Shown here in pieces: positions 40,125 through 54,076 of a stretch of DNA of 64,000 nucleotides. The notes under the pieces were generated by a model that ran no database searches, was not told where the DNA came from, and saw nothing but the letters and a program-made list of their open reading frames with translations. The stretch lies in the NCBI RefSeq assembly GCF_905475345.1, contig NC_066593.1, forward strand, positions 890,774-954,773. Reading direction: 5' to 3'. A program made the translations under genes and the position numbers. Each line of letters begins with the position of its first letter. Within the stretch, counting starts at the first letter, position 1. This DNA comes from Vespula vulgaris. Its lineage: Eukaryota; Arthropoda; Insecta; Hymenoptera; Vespidae.

Positions 40125-40739
40125 AGAAAAAGAGAGAAAAAGAAGTAGGCTAATTTCCTTGCTTCGTTTGAAGCACGGTTTTATCCTGTAAAAAGAAGAA
40201 AATAAAAAAAAAAGAAATAAAAAAGCGCACTACAAAATATACGACCATGAAAGAATGAATAATATTTTTATCATCATCTTCGTCGTCATCATCATCAATT
40301 ATTATTACTATTATTATTATTATTAATTCTTACGATAATAGAATGCGATCACGTCGAGAATAATTACGAACGTATTCATCTCATATCTTCTACAGGATTA
40401 AAGCCAAGCTCGTCGAATTTGAAACACTCGCTTGCGGTTTAAGGTCGGAAGAAGTTGATTTTTCTTTTAGAAGTTACGAGAGGGAGAGAGAGACAGAGAG
40501 TAATTTCTCAAACTTCGCTAAACTAAGACTTCAAAATCGGTATATGTAGTTGGTTTCACGACGTCGTGTTCAACATCTAAGTTTCTTCGACGTTTCGAAC
40601 AACTTTTATCTTTCCTTTTCTTTCTTTTTTTTTTTATTTATTTTTTTTCTATCAAAAAATAAACACCACCGAAAGCAGTGTGTGTGTGTGTGTTGTATGT
40701 ATGTATATATGTACATACGTACGTACGTACGTACGTATG

Positions 40740-40773
<34 letters not shown>

Positions 40774-42560
40774 TGTATATCTCGTTAGTTGACTCGCGGA
40801 TCTTCGTCGAAAAAAATAGAAAAAATAATTCAATATACTTGCCTTTTCTCCACTGTCACTTGGCAAATAAAATGTCAGAACAGTAAGAAATGAGATCCCC
40901 ATGCACGGTATGATGATGTTGACGGTATAGAAAAGAGTTTTCCTTCTCATCGTTATGTTGAATGTAATATCGAGATAAGGTTCGTCGCAGCACGTATAAA
41001 ATTTCTCGTTTCTGAAAAAGAAAAATATTGTGACGTGTTGTTGCGAATTACATTATCATTCTCTTTTTCTTTTCTTTTCTTTCTTTTTCTATAAGAGATA
41101 TCTTAAGGTTAAGCAAAAATATTTACCGAAATTAACCAAAATTGAATATTCGATGATTATTGGAAAGACACGAGCCGTTCGCTTCGCACGAATATAACTC
41201 GTAAGGATTAAATATTCGATGAATTCGACCGAAGAGGAAAAATAATAGACGAACGAATCGTTCGATACCTTATACGAATACAATTTGTTCGAGAATAATT
41301 TGAGTTATACAAGAACAATAGCGATTACCGCATTGGTGGCGACATCGAGTGGCAAATGTGGCAAATACTCATAACGTTATAATTAATAATTAGTTCGCGT
41401 ATCGAGCGCTGACGAGCTTCCAGTGTCACGTGACTCAACGCTCATTGGCTAGAAGCCGCTAGATCTTATTGATTATTGGTAATTGCCGATCAGGATCATT
41501 CGTTATTATTTACCGGAAGTTGCGTCCTTTATAGGAAACAAACGAACGAAGTAGACGACCGAACGTTTTCGAACTCGGCGGACGCTTGGTCGTAACACGC
41601 GCGATTTCTTGAAAATATTTTAATTAGATTATTTCGTTCGAAAAGTTATTACAATTCGTGATCGTGTTTCGTTTCGCCAAGCGATCTTCGTTGTCACGTT
41701 TTCGTTAAGATTTTCCTACACTTGTGTTTTTCCTTTACGACAAACAACGACGATGTTCAACCGTTACGTATTACTTACGTATCCGTGATATCTCGTTGCA
41801 TCGTTAAATATTTCTTCGAAAAATTATTACAATTCGATCGTGCGTTTCGTTTTCCAATCGGGAGTGTTTATAATAAACAGATTTTTTTACTAGACGCGCG
41901 TGTGCGTCTTTGTTTATTTTTCCTCGCGATAATCGCTATTACGAACGATAGTCGGCCATTACGTGTGTACTTGCTTACTTATATATCCGTTGGTTCTTTT
42001 CTTGTGTAAATAAGAAAAACGTTTCGTAGTGTTTATTTCTAAAATATTGTGAATATTTTCGTTGTTAATTCAAGCGAGATGAAGTTAATTCAGATCGACA
42101 AACGTAGTTCGACGGATCGTCGTCTTCTAAAATTTTCAAACGACCATTGGGACCTTGGAGTCAACGTCGCAGCCAACGGACAAATTTCAAATTCGTACGT
42201 ATATATATATATATGTATGTCTATACATTTATGTATGTATCGTAGTTTAATAAAATTTAACTCTCACCGTACTGCAGGCACTTCTAGTATATCCCACTCA
42301 ACCGACATGTAGAATTCTGAAAGATCAACTCCAACCTCCACAATGTTACTTCCGGACTTCTCATCCATGTGCCGTAAATCGACCTACGTGAAACAAAATG
42401 AAGGAGAAAATTCATCGATCAGGTTTGATCCGTACTTATATATTTTTAACATATAAATTTCAAAGAGATTTGCTCATTTTCAAACGCCATGCCCACGATA
42501 ATAGAAAAGCTTACTCCTTAAAAACGAATCCGCGAAGTTTCAAGCGACTTATCTCCGATA

Positions 42561-42609
<49 letters not shown>

Positions 42610-43787
42610 AAATTTGTTTCTTGTATTGATTATATCGATTAATTACGATACGATCGCACGATAACGAATTAATTGTTTTTTTTTTTTTACTCTTTCTATT
42701 TCTTTTTCATTTTTCTTTTCTTCTCTCGCAAGTTCGTTATTAAAGGGTAATTATTACGAATAATAATCTGTAAACAATTTCGAAGTGCACGTCTTGAGAT
42801 GCACTTTGATGCCCGCCATAAAGCGTAAACGGAGCAAAAATTATCTAACCGTTGGAATTTTCGTTAAATTTTGTTTCTCCGACGATTTTCAGTATCTTCG
42901 AATCGGATCGATATCGTTTCATTGTTTTTTTCTTCGTTTTCATTTTTTCTGTTTTTATTTCTTTCAATATTCTGCCATAATTCGAATAATTTTCGTACGT
43001 ACGATCGTCGAAGGAAAATCCAACTAGAATTCCAACGTTTTCGCTCAACGTGGGCGTTGCGAGCGCTTAAATACTAGCCACTGAAACAAACGCTTTCCTC
43101 TTTTGGTCGAGGATCGTCGACCTGGTCGGTCAATTCCGGAGATAATATTGAAAGACCAGTAAATAAATTCAAATATTATTTTTTCTTTTTCTTTTTCGAC
43201 GAATCGAGCAAACGAAAGATCGGATCGATCCTCTATAAACATGTTCGATTATCGTTCGTATCTATAAAAAAAAAAAAGAAAGAAACAAGAAAAAATTGAA
43301 AGAAATTTAAACGTATTACGTAGTGCTAATAGAATATAATTAATAGAATAATTAAGGAGAAAAAAATTTGTATTTAAAAGAAAAAAAATGGAACGTAGAA
43401 AATTTAGGATACGTAGTAACAACGTACTTTTATATATATAAATATACTTATATACGGTGAAATATATATATGAAATATATATATACATAATGAAATAAAA
43501 TTAGAGATAAAAAAGAAACAATTACCAATGATATTTGTAAGCATGAAATTTGATAAAAGTAAGACGATTCGATTGTAGCGGGTTCAAAATAATAATTCCT
43601 CCAGATTTGATCGACCCAACTTAAATTTACTAAGTAAACTAGTTCTCCTTTTTACTAGCCACTCGAATATTTACACCACATTCAACGTACATTCGCGCTC
43701 GAACGCGTGCTTATCATTGATTAGAAACAGGCTGTTATTAAGTACACAAAAATATATACACACATATATATATGTACACCCGTATGT

Positions 43788-43823
<36 letters not shown>

Positions 43824-45406
43824 GTATGTATGTATGTATAATATGACAAAAAGAAGTAAATCCCAGGCAACGGTGATCATAAGAACACTGACGAGAGCAT
43901 CGCATCGCTAACAACAAGTGAAAAATGGATTGGATGGACGGACCTAAGAAAAGGAAATTATTAATTTGTATTTTCAGTTTTGTTTTTCTCATTTTTTTTT
44001 ATTTGCTTCTTATTTTCTCTCATTTCTCTGTTAATTCGTTTATTTTATTTCTCGATCGACGAAAAAACCCCACATATAGCAATCACAATTTTCTTTTGAT
44101 TAGCGACCATCCATCTTTTCTAGGCGACTAAAAGAACGTCGAACTTTATGCACGATAATAACAATAATAATTATTATTGTAATAATAATAGCGATTATTA
44201 TTATTATCATTATTTGTCTCGAGTTGGATACAGCGAACCTTCTCTTCCGACGAAAACGAAGACGAATGAAAGAAATAGAGAAAGAGAGAGAGAAAGAGAG
44301 AGAAATATATATATATATATAAATAGATACAGAGACAGAGAAGAAGAGACAAAGTGTATGTGTGTGTGTGTTTGTGTTTGTGTGTACAAAAGTTAGCCCC
44401 AAAACAATCGATTACCTTTCAACTATTTTTGTCTCCTTTCGTTTTCGAACTACAAATGGAACGGGATATATCTCTAAATGGAAATTCTATTTTCTTATTT
44501 GTCTGGACATGTTTTATTTTATTTTTTCTAACTTTCGATCTAATCGACTAAACTTTCGATAAAACCATAGGATGCAATTTTCCAATCTACAAACTGTTAC
44601 TAACGGCATAAATAGACAGATCTCTATCGGTCGAAGAATTTTCAGACTATCTCTATTTCTGCGATAGAAGAAATGTAAGTATATAATATTTGTGCTGCTC
44701 TGTTCGCTCGTTTGTATGCGTGTGTGGAGTAAATAAGGGAAGAAGGATAAGAAGAGAAAGAAAAAGAGAGAGAGAGAGAGAAAGGTAGACGTAAAGGAGA
44801 TAAAAAGCAACGTAGATTTAGTAATGTCTGCTTAGTAATTCTTTTTTTCTTTTTTCACTTCAAAAGAAATATTTTTTAATCACTTTGGATCACTGGATTG
44901 TAATGGAATTTTAAAGTCGAATGTTAGAAAATTTATTATTGAAGTACGTTTATTTTACTGGGGGCACAGAAAGAGATAGAGAAAGACAGAGAGAGATAGA
45001 GAGAAAAAGAGAAAGAAAGAGAGAGATAGAGTGAGAGACAGAGACAGAGAAACCGACGACGTTTAAATTAGTCCTCCTTGTGGATTTAAAATTCGTGTTT
45101 AACCGTCCACTTTTCTTTGGGTCAAGTAGCAGCCATTACCGGTACTCGTGGAAGTGAAAATATTTCCGGCATCTGGTTATGTTAATGTTAAATTTAAAGA
45201 TGCGCGATACTTGTTAGTGTTGTCCTTCGAATAATGTATTAGTATTTCTTTTCTTTTTTTTTTGTGGAACATATTTTTTTGTGAAAGGTAATTCTTTTTT
45301 TTTTCTTTTTTTTCGTTTAATGGCGCACGAAAAATTACATCGGAGACTTTTCTAATGATTTTTTTTTTCCTTTCTTTTTCCTTTTTTTTATGAATTTTTT
45401 AAGGAC

Positions 45407-45451
<45 letters not shown>

Positions 45452-46365
45452 TCGTACGATATGTTGAATAATGTTAATTAATTTCTTCGGCGGTCTCCGT
45501 CTAACGTTAAGAGCGTCGACATTATCCGCGATAGAAAGTCATGACGTTTAAATTATACAACGAGATAGAAACTGAATCTCTGTCGGAGATTAAGTTTCGT
45601 TAGGAGAGAGGGATAGATTAAATTAATTGGAAGCGTCGTACCCAAGGATGAGACTATCTCCATTCCATTGTTTAAATCCTCCTAAACTCGACGAAAGATC
45701 CTTTATAATTGTGCGGTGTAAAGGATAGATAACGAATTTATTTGATTTGACGTATGGAATTAACTACGAGATATGATTGCGTTAGCGTTCAACGTTCGGG
45801 ATAATAAATCAGAGATAAATAGAAATAATTGTATGGGCTCGATAATCGATATTTAATTCCATCGAATAATTTGTGTTGGCTTTGTTCAACGTTAAAAAAA
45901 AAAGAGAGAGAGAAAGAAAGGAAACGCGTCGAAAGCAAAGCGGAAAATGTGCTGGTCCCTTGCGTGCAAGAGATTCGTTACAAGTTTTGTAACAGCAACG
46001 AGGATGAAAAGAACGCGTTTGTGTAGAGTATGCTTGTATGATGCGGGACGTGTGAACGTTTCCGAGCCACACTTTCGGCTCGATTTCTCACACAGTCTCG
46101 TTTTACTCGATTTTTTTTTCAGAAAGCAAGCAAAGTGGAAGGGAAAAAAAAAGAAAAAGTAAAAGATGGGGAAGGAGAAGGAGGAGAAGGAGGGTCAAAG
46201 GTTGGCGCATGTTATTTGGATTCCCTTTTGGTCTCTTGATTAAAGAGATATGTGTACATTTTCATTTTTTATTATATTTTTGTTCTTTTTCTTTCTCTTC
46301 TTTTGTTCTTTTCTTTCGATCATCCCTCCTCTCGTGCTCGCCAAAATTAATAAAGTCCACGTGCT

Positions 46366-46429
<64 letters not shown>

Positions 46430-46809
46430 CTTTGAGATATCTTCTGTAATTTTTTTTTCTTCTTTTTTTTTCTTTTTTTTTTCTTCTTCTTCCTCCTCTT
46501 CTACCCGTTTAATTATGAAAGAATCGATTGAAGCTTATTCGCAGCCGTGCAGAGATATTCGATGGTTGGAAAATTTTCCTTTGGATTTATCTCTCCAATA
46601 CCTGATGTAATAAATCACGCCAGTAGCACATACGTTATTCACCAATTCCCGCGTACGTCACCAAATGGTGCGAGAGCATAATCGAGGATAACTCAATAAA
46701 TATTTCATGCCTGCTGGGAGCACGGCTTGACGCCGTAAGATCGATGATGCGTCTCGAACCTACTATACCTTATCCTGTATCCTTTTCCTACTTTAGTACT
46801 GCTAGTACC

Positions 46810-46848
<39 letters not shown>

Positions 46849-47362
46849 CATACAAACACATACATATCTGTCTTATCTTAAATATTTTATAATTTCCTTT
46901 CATTCTAACGACTAACAATAACAATCTAAAAAAACCGTGTAAAGAAGATAGATAAGTAGAATAACGAATACGATAGATAGAATTAAAACAAGATTTAAAA
47001 GATAACTATTTTCCACGATCTTGTTAGTTACTTAATTGAATTTTTATTTCGATTACCGACTTGATTAATGTCGAATTTGATGAGTATTAGTATCGAAAGA
47101 TATGCGTGCTAGAAATCAACGGCGTCTTCTACGTTGGTTTTAGACGAGCAACGACGAAAACCGATATGTCTGCGTTTACCTATCGAGCCATCAACAACGC
47201 CACCCTTTCTCGCATCATCGACTTTCCCCTTTCCCTTTCCCTTTCCCTTTTCCTCTGTCTCATTCTCTCCCCTTTTAACGGGTTGTAACATCAACGTCAA
47301 TCTTTCCTACTGCCAGCATTGGTTGGTTGGTTGGTTGGTTGGTTACTTGCTTGCTTGCTTGT

Positions 47363-47422
<60 letters not shown>

Positions 47423-48319
47423 ATGCGAGAAATCGACTTTTCCACGTAGAACGAAATGACGGACGGAGAAATTGAACGCGCCGACGCGTGAAACGCCAAC
47501 CGATTCCGGCAGCTCTTCTCGATTATCGCTTCTCTCCCCTTTTTCGATTTCGCGAGAACTACCGCAGTAATTGTTCTATGTCGATTAATGTCTAAGAACC
47601 GTATAAAAACGACAAAGAAGAAACTTTCGTTTCGTTCGATCTATATTACCGCAAATACAACGCGCAAATTTTTTCTCTACTTTCGTGTTCTCCAACGATT
47701 TGTATCGATAAATTTTAAGAATGTACTTTAAGAAGGGAATGGAATTGATAAGTAATTTGGAAATATTCGAATCATTCGTTTCTTCTTTCGATTTGTTTGG
47801 TTTTCTCTCTCTCTCTCTCTCTTTTTTTCTTTTTTTGTTTCGCACAGAGGATCGACATGTTTTACACGATCGCGTGAAATTTTTATCGAAAATAAAAACG
47901 TGTTTTTTCCCCGTTCGTTTTGTTTGTTTTTTTTTTTTTTCCTTTTAGGATAATCCAGAGAAATAAAATCAGATCGATCGATCGTAATTTCTTTAACATT
48001 CTTTAGACAATATTAGTTTTGTCCTTTCGCTCCCGAGGTCGGGAACGACTCCAACGTGGATAAAGAAATGTCAGCGGAAGGAAGGAAGAAATACATATTA
48101 CTCTTGTATACACGGATAACACTGTAATTTTTTGTCATTAACCATCGGTAAGTTTCTCTCTTCGTGAAGTATTGCGTGATGAATGGCTACCGACGATGAT
48201 AGATGCGTCTCTGGGGTACATTTCATATTTCATTTTTTTCTACCTTCGTCTAACCTTTCCCTCCACTCCTTTTCTTTCTTTCTTTCTTTCTTTTTTTTCC
48301 TATTTCGTTTTTTCTTTTT

Positions 48320-48362
<43 letters not shown>

Positions 48363-49522
48363 TATAAATATATAAATATATTTTCCTCGAGGCAACGAAC
48401 AATGCTGCTGCTAGGCAGTTCGTTCTTGTCCCCAGCGTGTATTCCATAAACGCGTCGACTGCGAACGTCATTAATTATCGTTAATTCGAACTGGACGCCT
48501 ACATAAATTTTATAGGGCGAGCATAATAAATCCCGACAACAAATTTCTACGATTATTTACCGATTTGTTAAACGATCGATACGACGATTCAACGTGAAAT
48601 ACTTCGTCGTCGTCGTCGTCCTCGTTCTTATTGTCGTTGTTGCCATTATTATTATTATTATTATTATTATAACTATTAACATCGTCGTCGTATTATCGTC
48701 GTTGTTGTTAAAATAACCTTGTGAAATATTTTTGTTTTCATTCGATCGGCACGTTAATTTACGTCTTTGTAAATATAGAAAAACGTATTTTACTTATCAA
48801 CAAGTTAGCCTCTTCGATATTACTATGGTTAGTCGTAGTTAGTAGTGGCATAGTAGTGGTAATCGGTGAGACTCGATTAAGAGGATTTCGCTTTTATTGG
48901 AATAGAACTTTGTCGAAGCGTATTCGTTAAAGTGAAAATCGTTCATGTTTTCTTTACGAGCTTTATGCTCCGTACACTCGACTATAAACCTATAAGCTTA
49001 CACCGTCGAGCCACCTTAAGACGTTTTCTTATTAAGTTGTTTTCAATGAGACAGAAATTCGCGATAAATGTTCCGCATTTATTTCCGTATACGGGTATGC
49101 GTAAAGTGCGTCGCGAGTACGCGTTAATGAATATTTATCGTTCGTTCGTGTTTACGAGCGAATGCAATCATATCGATTTTATTTCAAACAATAGTCAATT
49201 TATTTAAATGGAACTTGCTCGTCGAGTACCGCATCGATTCACTGCCTGTACACAATTAGCGGGTAACGTATGAATTTTATTAAACATTTTATATCGACGT
49301 AATCATCGTCATCGAAAAAACATGATGATGGAAACGTGATTTTTTATTATACGAAAAGACAGTATATAAAAATAAAAGAATTGTGCAAATTTTATTTCTC
49401 GAGGCAATGATGATATTAAACCAAAAAGAAAAAAAACAAACAAAAAGGAAGAGGGAAAAAGAAAGAGATATTGCAATCGTTCACGAGATTCCATTGAAAC
49501 AATCGATTTTTTTTTTCTTTTT

Positions 49523-49603
<81 letters not shown>

Positions 49604-50194
49604 CACAATTCGTCGCGTGAATTTCCCGTCGACGAGAATAATATATCAGGGAGGAAACGAATGTGGGAAAACGGAGGAGAAGATTCAGACTAGCTGAATC
49701 GAAAATTCGAAATCCTTGTATCCTCGCGAAACAAGGATATTTTCGAATGCAGTTACCGGAGAGAACGAAGAGAAAAGTACAAGGATCGCCGAATGCTCTT
49801 GGGAAACCGAAAGTTTTATCGCCCATCCTTGCATCCAACGTTGGATGCTATTTCCAAGAAGAAGAAGAAGAAGAAGAAGAAGAAGAAGAAGAAGAAGAAG
49901 AAGATGTAGAAGTAGAAGTAGAAGTAGAAGATGTAGAAGTAGAAGTAGAAGTAGAAGAAGAGAGAATCGGCAAAGAAAATGTGAGAAAGCTTAGAAGACA
50001 CGAGTCGAAAGAAAAATTCGTGGTCAACTTGGGATTTTTTTTCTTTTCTTTTTTTTCTTTTTTTTTTCTTTTTTCTTTTTCGTTGTTTAGGATTATCCTA
50101 CGAACGTTCTCCAATCGCATTTGTCTCGAGCGCAATAAAAAAAAAAAGTAAGAATTATTACTGTATGAGAGATCGTTAGATTTCTTTTTCTTCT

Positions 50195-50231
<37 letters not shown>

Positions 50232-50384
50232 ATATTAACGAAACATTTTATAACATTAATATCGTTTAATCCAAATTGGACGGTTTCGATCTTTAGCTTT
50301 TTACCTTTGTTCGAACGATCAATTGTGTCTCACGTGTGATTACGTAGATGGATGCATACGTTAATTATTTACTTAGCTAGTTAT

Positions 50385-50419
<35 letters not shown>

Positions 50420-53234
50420 ATTAGTTAGTTAATTAGTTAGTTAGAAAAAAGGAAGAAAAAGAAGAAGAAGAAAGGAGAAGATGAACGTCGTTGTGCGAAC
50501 GGGAAACGAGAGGAAATAGTCCTAAGCGGAAATAGCAATGGCAGTATCCCGTAGATCCGAGATAAATCGAGTTAATGAATTCAACGTCAAAATAGCATCG
50601 GCCGAACGGGTACAATTATCGAGCGACCTACATTTTCGATTGAAAGTTTCTCGTCAAATTCGTAGCAACGTCGCTTTGCGAGTGGTCTATCAAAGTAGTC
50701 TATCAAGGTAGTCAATCAAAGTAGTCTCGTTGAGTTTTTGTTATTTCCTTCGTCTTTTTTCTTCTCTCTTTCTCTCTCTCTCTCTCTTTTTTTTTACATA
50801 TAAATACTTTCTTTTTTCACGTATATAATTTTTTTTTTCTCGGACATTTTCACAGACCTTTCACAGTCCGCGATATTGTTAGTTAGCTGTTAGCCAAGGT
50901 TCGAGGAGTTTGGCAAGGAGATAGATTCGATGAAAGAAAGGAAAGAGGAGGATAACAGGAGGAGAAGGAGGAAGAAGAGAAGGAGGTGAAACAAAATTTA
51001 TCTCGATTAAACTTGGAAACTTTGTCGAGTTTTCTTTTCGTGAGTTTCCCTCTAATGGGAGTTTCAGCATGGAAGCTCCTCGTCGTTGTCCGATATATTA
51101 AATCCCGATTTCTATCTACTCGTGAAATATTATATTCCAAGACAAAAATTCTATTTCCTTCGGCGCGTTCTGCGAACACGTGAGAAGTCAGAGAATCGAT
51201 TCTTTTCGATTAAAATGGACGGAGATTTCTCTTTTAACTTAACGATCTATGTAAATAAGTATACAAACGTGTTTGTGTGTGTATATATATAAATCGGTAT
51301 AAATACGGTTTACATCTCTATAATAGAGATACGTTAGATACGATCGATCGACGAAGAAGTTGGATGGATTTCTATAAGAATTAAGTTTGCGAAGTATGCG
51401 AACATTTTCAGGTATGGGAACATAAAGCAGTAAGCGTTCTACACCATCAGCTTAGAGTTAGTAGTAGTAATAGTAGTAGTAGTAGTAGTAGTAGTAGTGT
51501 AATAGTAGTGATAATAGTAGAGTAGTGTAGTAGAGTAGTAGTGTAGTAGTAGTAGTTATGTACCTTTCTCGAGTGTCATCGACATCGCGTACATTTTCTG
51601 TAAGAGCTACACCTATATCGAGTTTCGACTTGAATTCGTCCTGTTACCAACATCAAGGAAGCCATTCGGTGTTGTACAGAGTGAATAATCTATAATTCGA
51701 TGGAGGCATGTTTCAAGCGATTTATAGGGATCGTACGATTCGCTATGAAGCGAAATCTCTCTCTTTCTCTCTCTCTCTTCTTCTTCGCCGTCATTTTCTT
51801 CTTCTTCTGATTAAACCTTTATCAGATTTTTTTTTTTTTTTAATTGATTTTATCAAGAAAAAGAGAGAAAGATGAATGAACGAGGAAAAGTAAAAGCGAA
51901 AGAGAGAAGCTTCGAGAAGGACGATAAAAAGGAAAAAAAAGAAGAAGAAGAAGAAGAAACGAGTGAAAAGAAAAGAAAAAAGGTTGAGGCGGAACTTCAG
52001 AGGGAAGAAAAGAAAATTCCGTTGTTTCTATAAGGTCCCTTTTAACTGTGCCAGCAGGTCTACGACCTGACTATGAGAACGCGTGCACGAATCAGATTAG
52101 ATTGTAAGCACCTGGGCAGGATGGTGCTTCGTGCTTCGAGATTGCGAGGATTCAGGCAACGGGCCAGGTAAAGCGAGTTTGTAGTCCGTGCCACGTAACC
52201 AAACCCTCCATTCTACGTATCTCTACGTACACACACGATCGTTTTCCTGCGATCGGTTTCCTTTATATCTACGTTATAATATACATATATATGTATGTAT
52301 GTATGTATGTATATATGTATGTATGGAATAGTACATGCGTGAATCTATCTCTGCAAAAGTACTTTGTACGGATTTGGAGATCGATGTCGATCTATTTGCA
52401 TACGCGATTTCGATATTTGTCATTTTTCGTTCAACCGAAAAAAATGAGAGAGACAGAGACGGAAAGGATTTTTTTATTTTATTATTTTTTTTTTTTTTTT
52501 TTTTTTTTATAGACATTTATAATATAGGAAGAAATTTAAAATGACTCGATACATTCGTATTATTTAATTTCGTTACGGTTTACAAAGCTAACGCGCAAAG
52601 GAAACGATATATTTCGTATTGACAATTTATTGATTTCGATAAAACGAAAAGAGGAAATCGAAGGAGAGCGCATGTTACGTAGGATATTACTTCAAAGTAA
52701 TAGAACGACTGTATGCGTCTGTGTCTGTTTGTTTGTTGTACGTTTGCTGTAACTCGACATTGAATATTTTATGACGTAGGTACCGGAGATGCCCAGGTTT
52801 TCTCTTACAATTCAATCGAGATACCGAACAAACATTGAAGGAAAAGAGAGAACAATAAATACGAAGTTCTATTTGATCCGTAAAAGCCAACGCCATAATC
52901 TCTTCGCAGGATCGCATAGACAGTTATTATTCTTACCGGCATATATTCCAATTATATATTTACGAGCTCGCGGATCTGTTTGCGGCGAGTCGTTCGTTGC
53001 GAAAAGCACGAAAAATAATAATTGTTTATATGCAACGGAGTTTCGAGTAATCTAGCATGTCGATTCGTCACCCGCAAATCGTCCTCGTTCTTTCTCCCGG
53101 TTTTTTTTTCTTTTTTTTTTTTTTTTTTTTATTATTATTATTATTACTATTTTTTGTTCCTCCGTTTTTTTTTTCACTTCGTTACTAATTATAATTTTCG
53201 CTCGAAATCCTCACGGATTATTTCTCTCTCTTTC

Positions 53235-53265
<31 letters not shown>

Positions 53266-54006
53266 CTATCTTTTTTTTCTATCTCTCTACGTGATAATTA
53301 TTGTCAACGAAGACGAGACACGATTGTTCTCAAACGAGAATAAAGGATTATTTGTTTTATCTTCTTTTTTCTTTTTCCTTTCTTTTTCTTTTCTTTTTTT
53401 TTTTTTTGCCGTTGAAAAATAAATCCGCCCGAACGCGAGCAATCTCAATTTCTTTTTTCTTTTTTTTTTCTTTTCGTTTTTTTTTTTTTGTTCGTTTTCA
53501 CATTTTCCATTATCTCATCGTTACATCGAAGGGCAAAAACTGATTTATCGAATTTATTTTTTTTTTCTTTCTTTCTTTTCTTTTTTTTTCCTTTTTTGGC
53601 AGACCAAGCAAATGTTCTCAACGATAATATAGATGTATATGTATATGATTTTATCGATTGAAACAAATTTTTCTGCGAATTCTTTTTTATACGATTTAAG
53701 ATATTTGCGAAGCTCTTAACGCGAATATCCCGCACGATTGCATTTGATTTCTACCATTTGATGTTTGTGTACATTTATGCATATATATATATATATATAT
53801 NNNNNNNNNNNNNNNNNNNNNNNNNNNNNNNNNNNNNNNNNNNNNNNNNNNNNNNNNNNNNNNNNNNNNNNNNNNNNNNNNNNNNNNNNNNNNNNNNNNN
53901 NNNNNNNNNNNNNNNNNNNNNNNNNNNNNNNNNNNNNNNNNNNNNNNNNNNNNNNNNNNNNNNNNNNNNNNNNNNNNNNNNNNNNNNNNNNNNNNNNNNN
54001 CTCCCT

Positions 54007-54076
<70 letters not shown>

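Larger units (their letters stand above)
33179..40842 (-). other. nAChR alpha4 intron 6 (7.7 kb, GC-AG)
   Basis: On the - strand it starts GCAAGT and ends GTTTCAG. Contents are mainly microsatellites ((TA)n, (TC)n, (GATA)n) and long purine tracts at 37690-37870 and 38120-38540. No extra exon is supported. Confidence 0.8.
41012..42267 (-). other. nAChR alpha4 intron 5 (1.26 kb)
   Basis: Unusually free of microsatellites. It holds a cluster of promoter-type motifs at 41425-41537 and a diverged tandem duplication at about 41636-42000. Otherwise no recognised feature. Confidence 0.75.

Noticed and set aside
49663..50151. 162-codon + strand frame with poly-Glu and Val-Glu repeats
   Set aside because: The central part is the (GAA)n and 27-nt repeat and the end is translated poly-T. 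Nothing recognisable flanks it.
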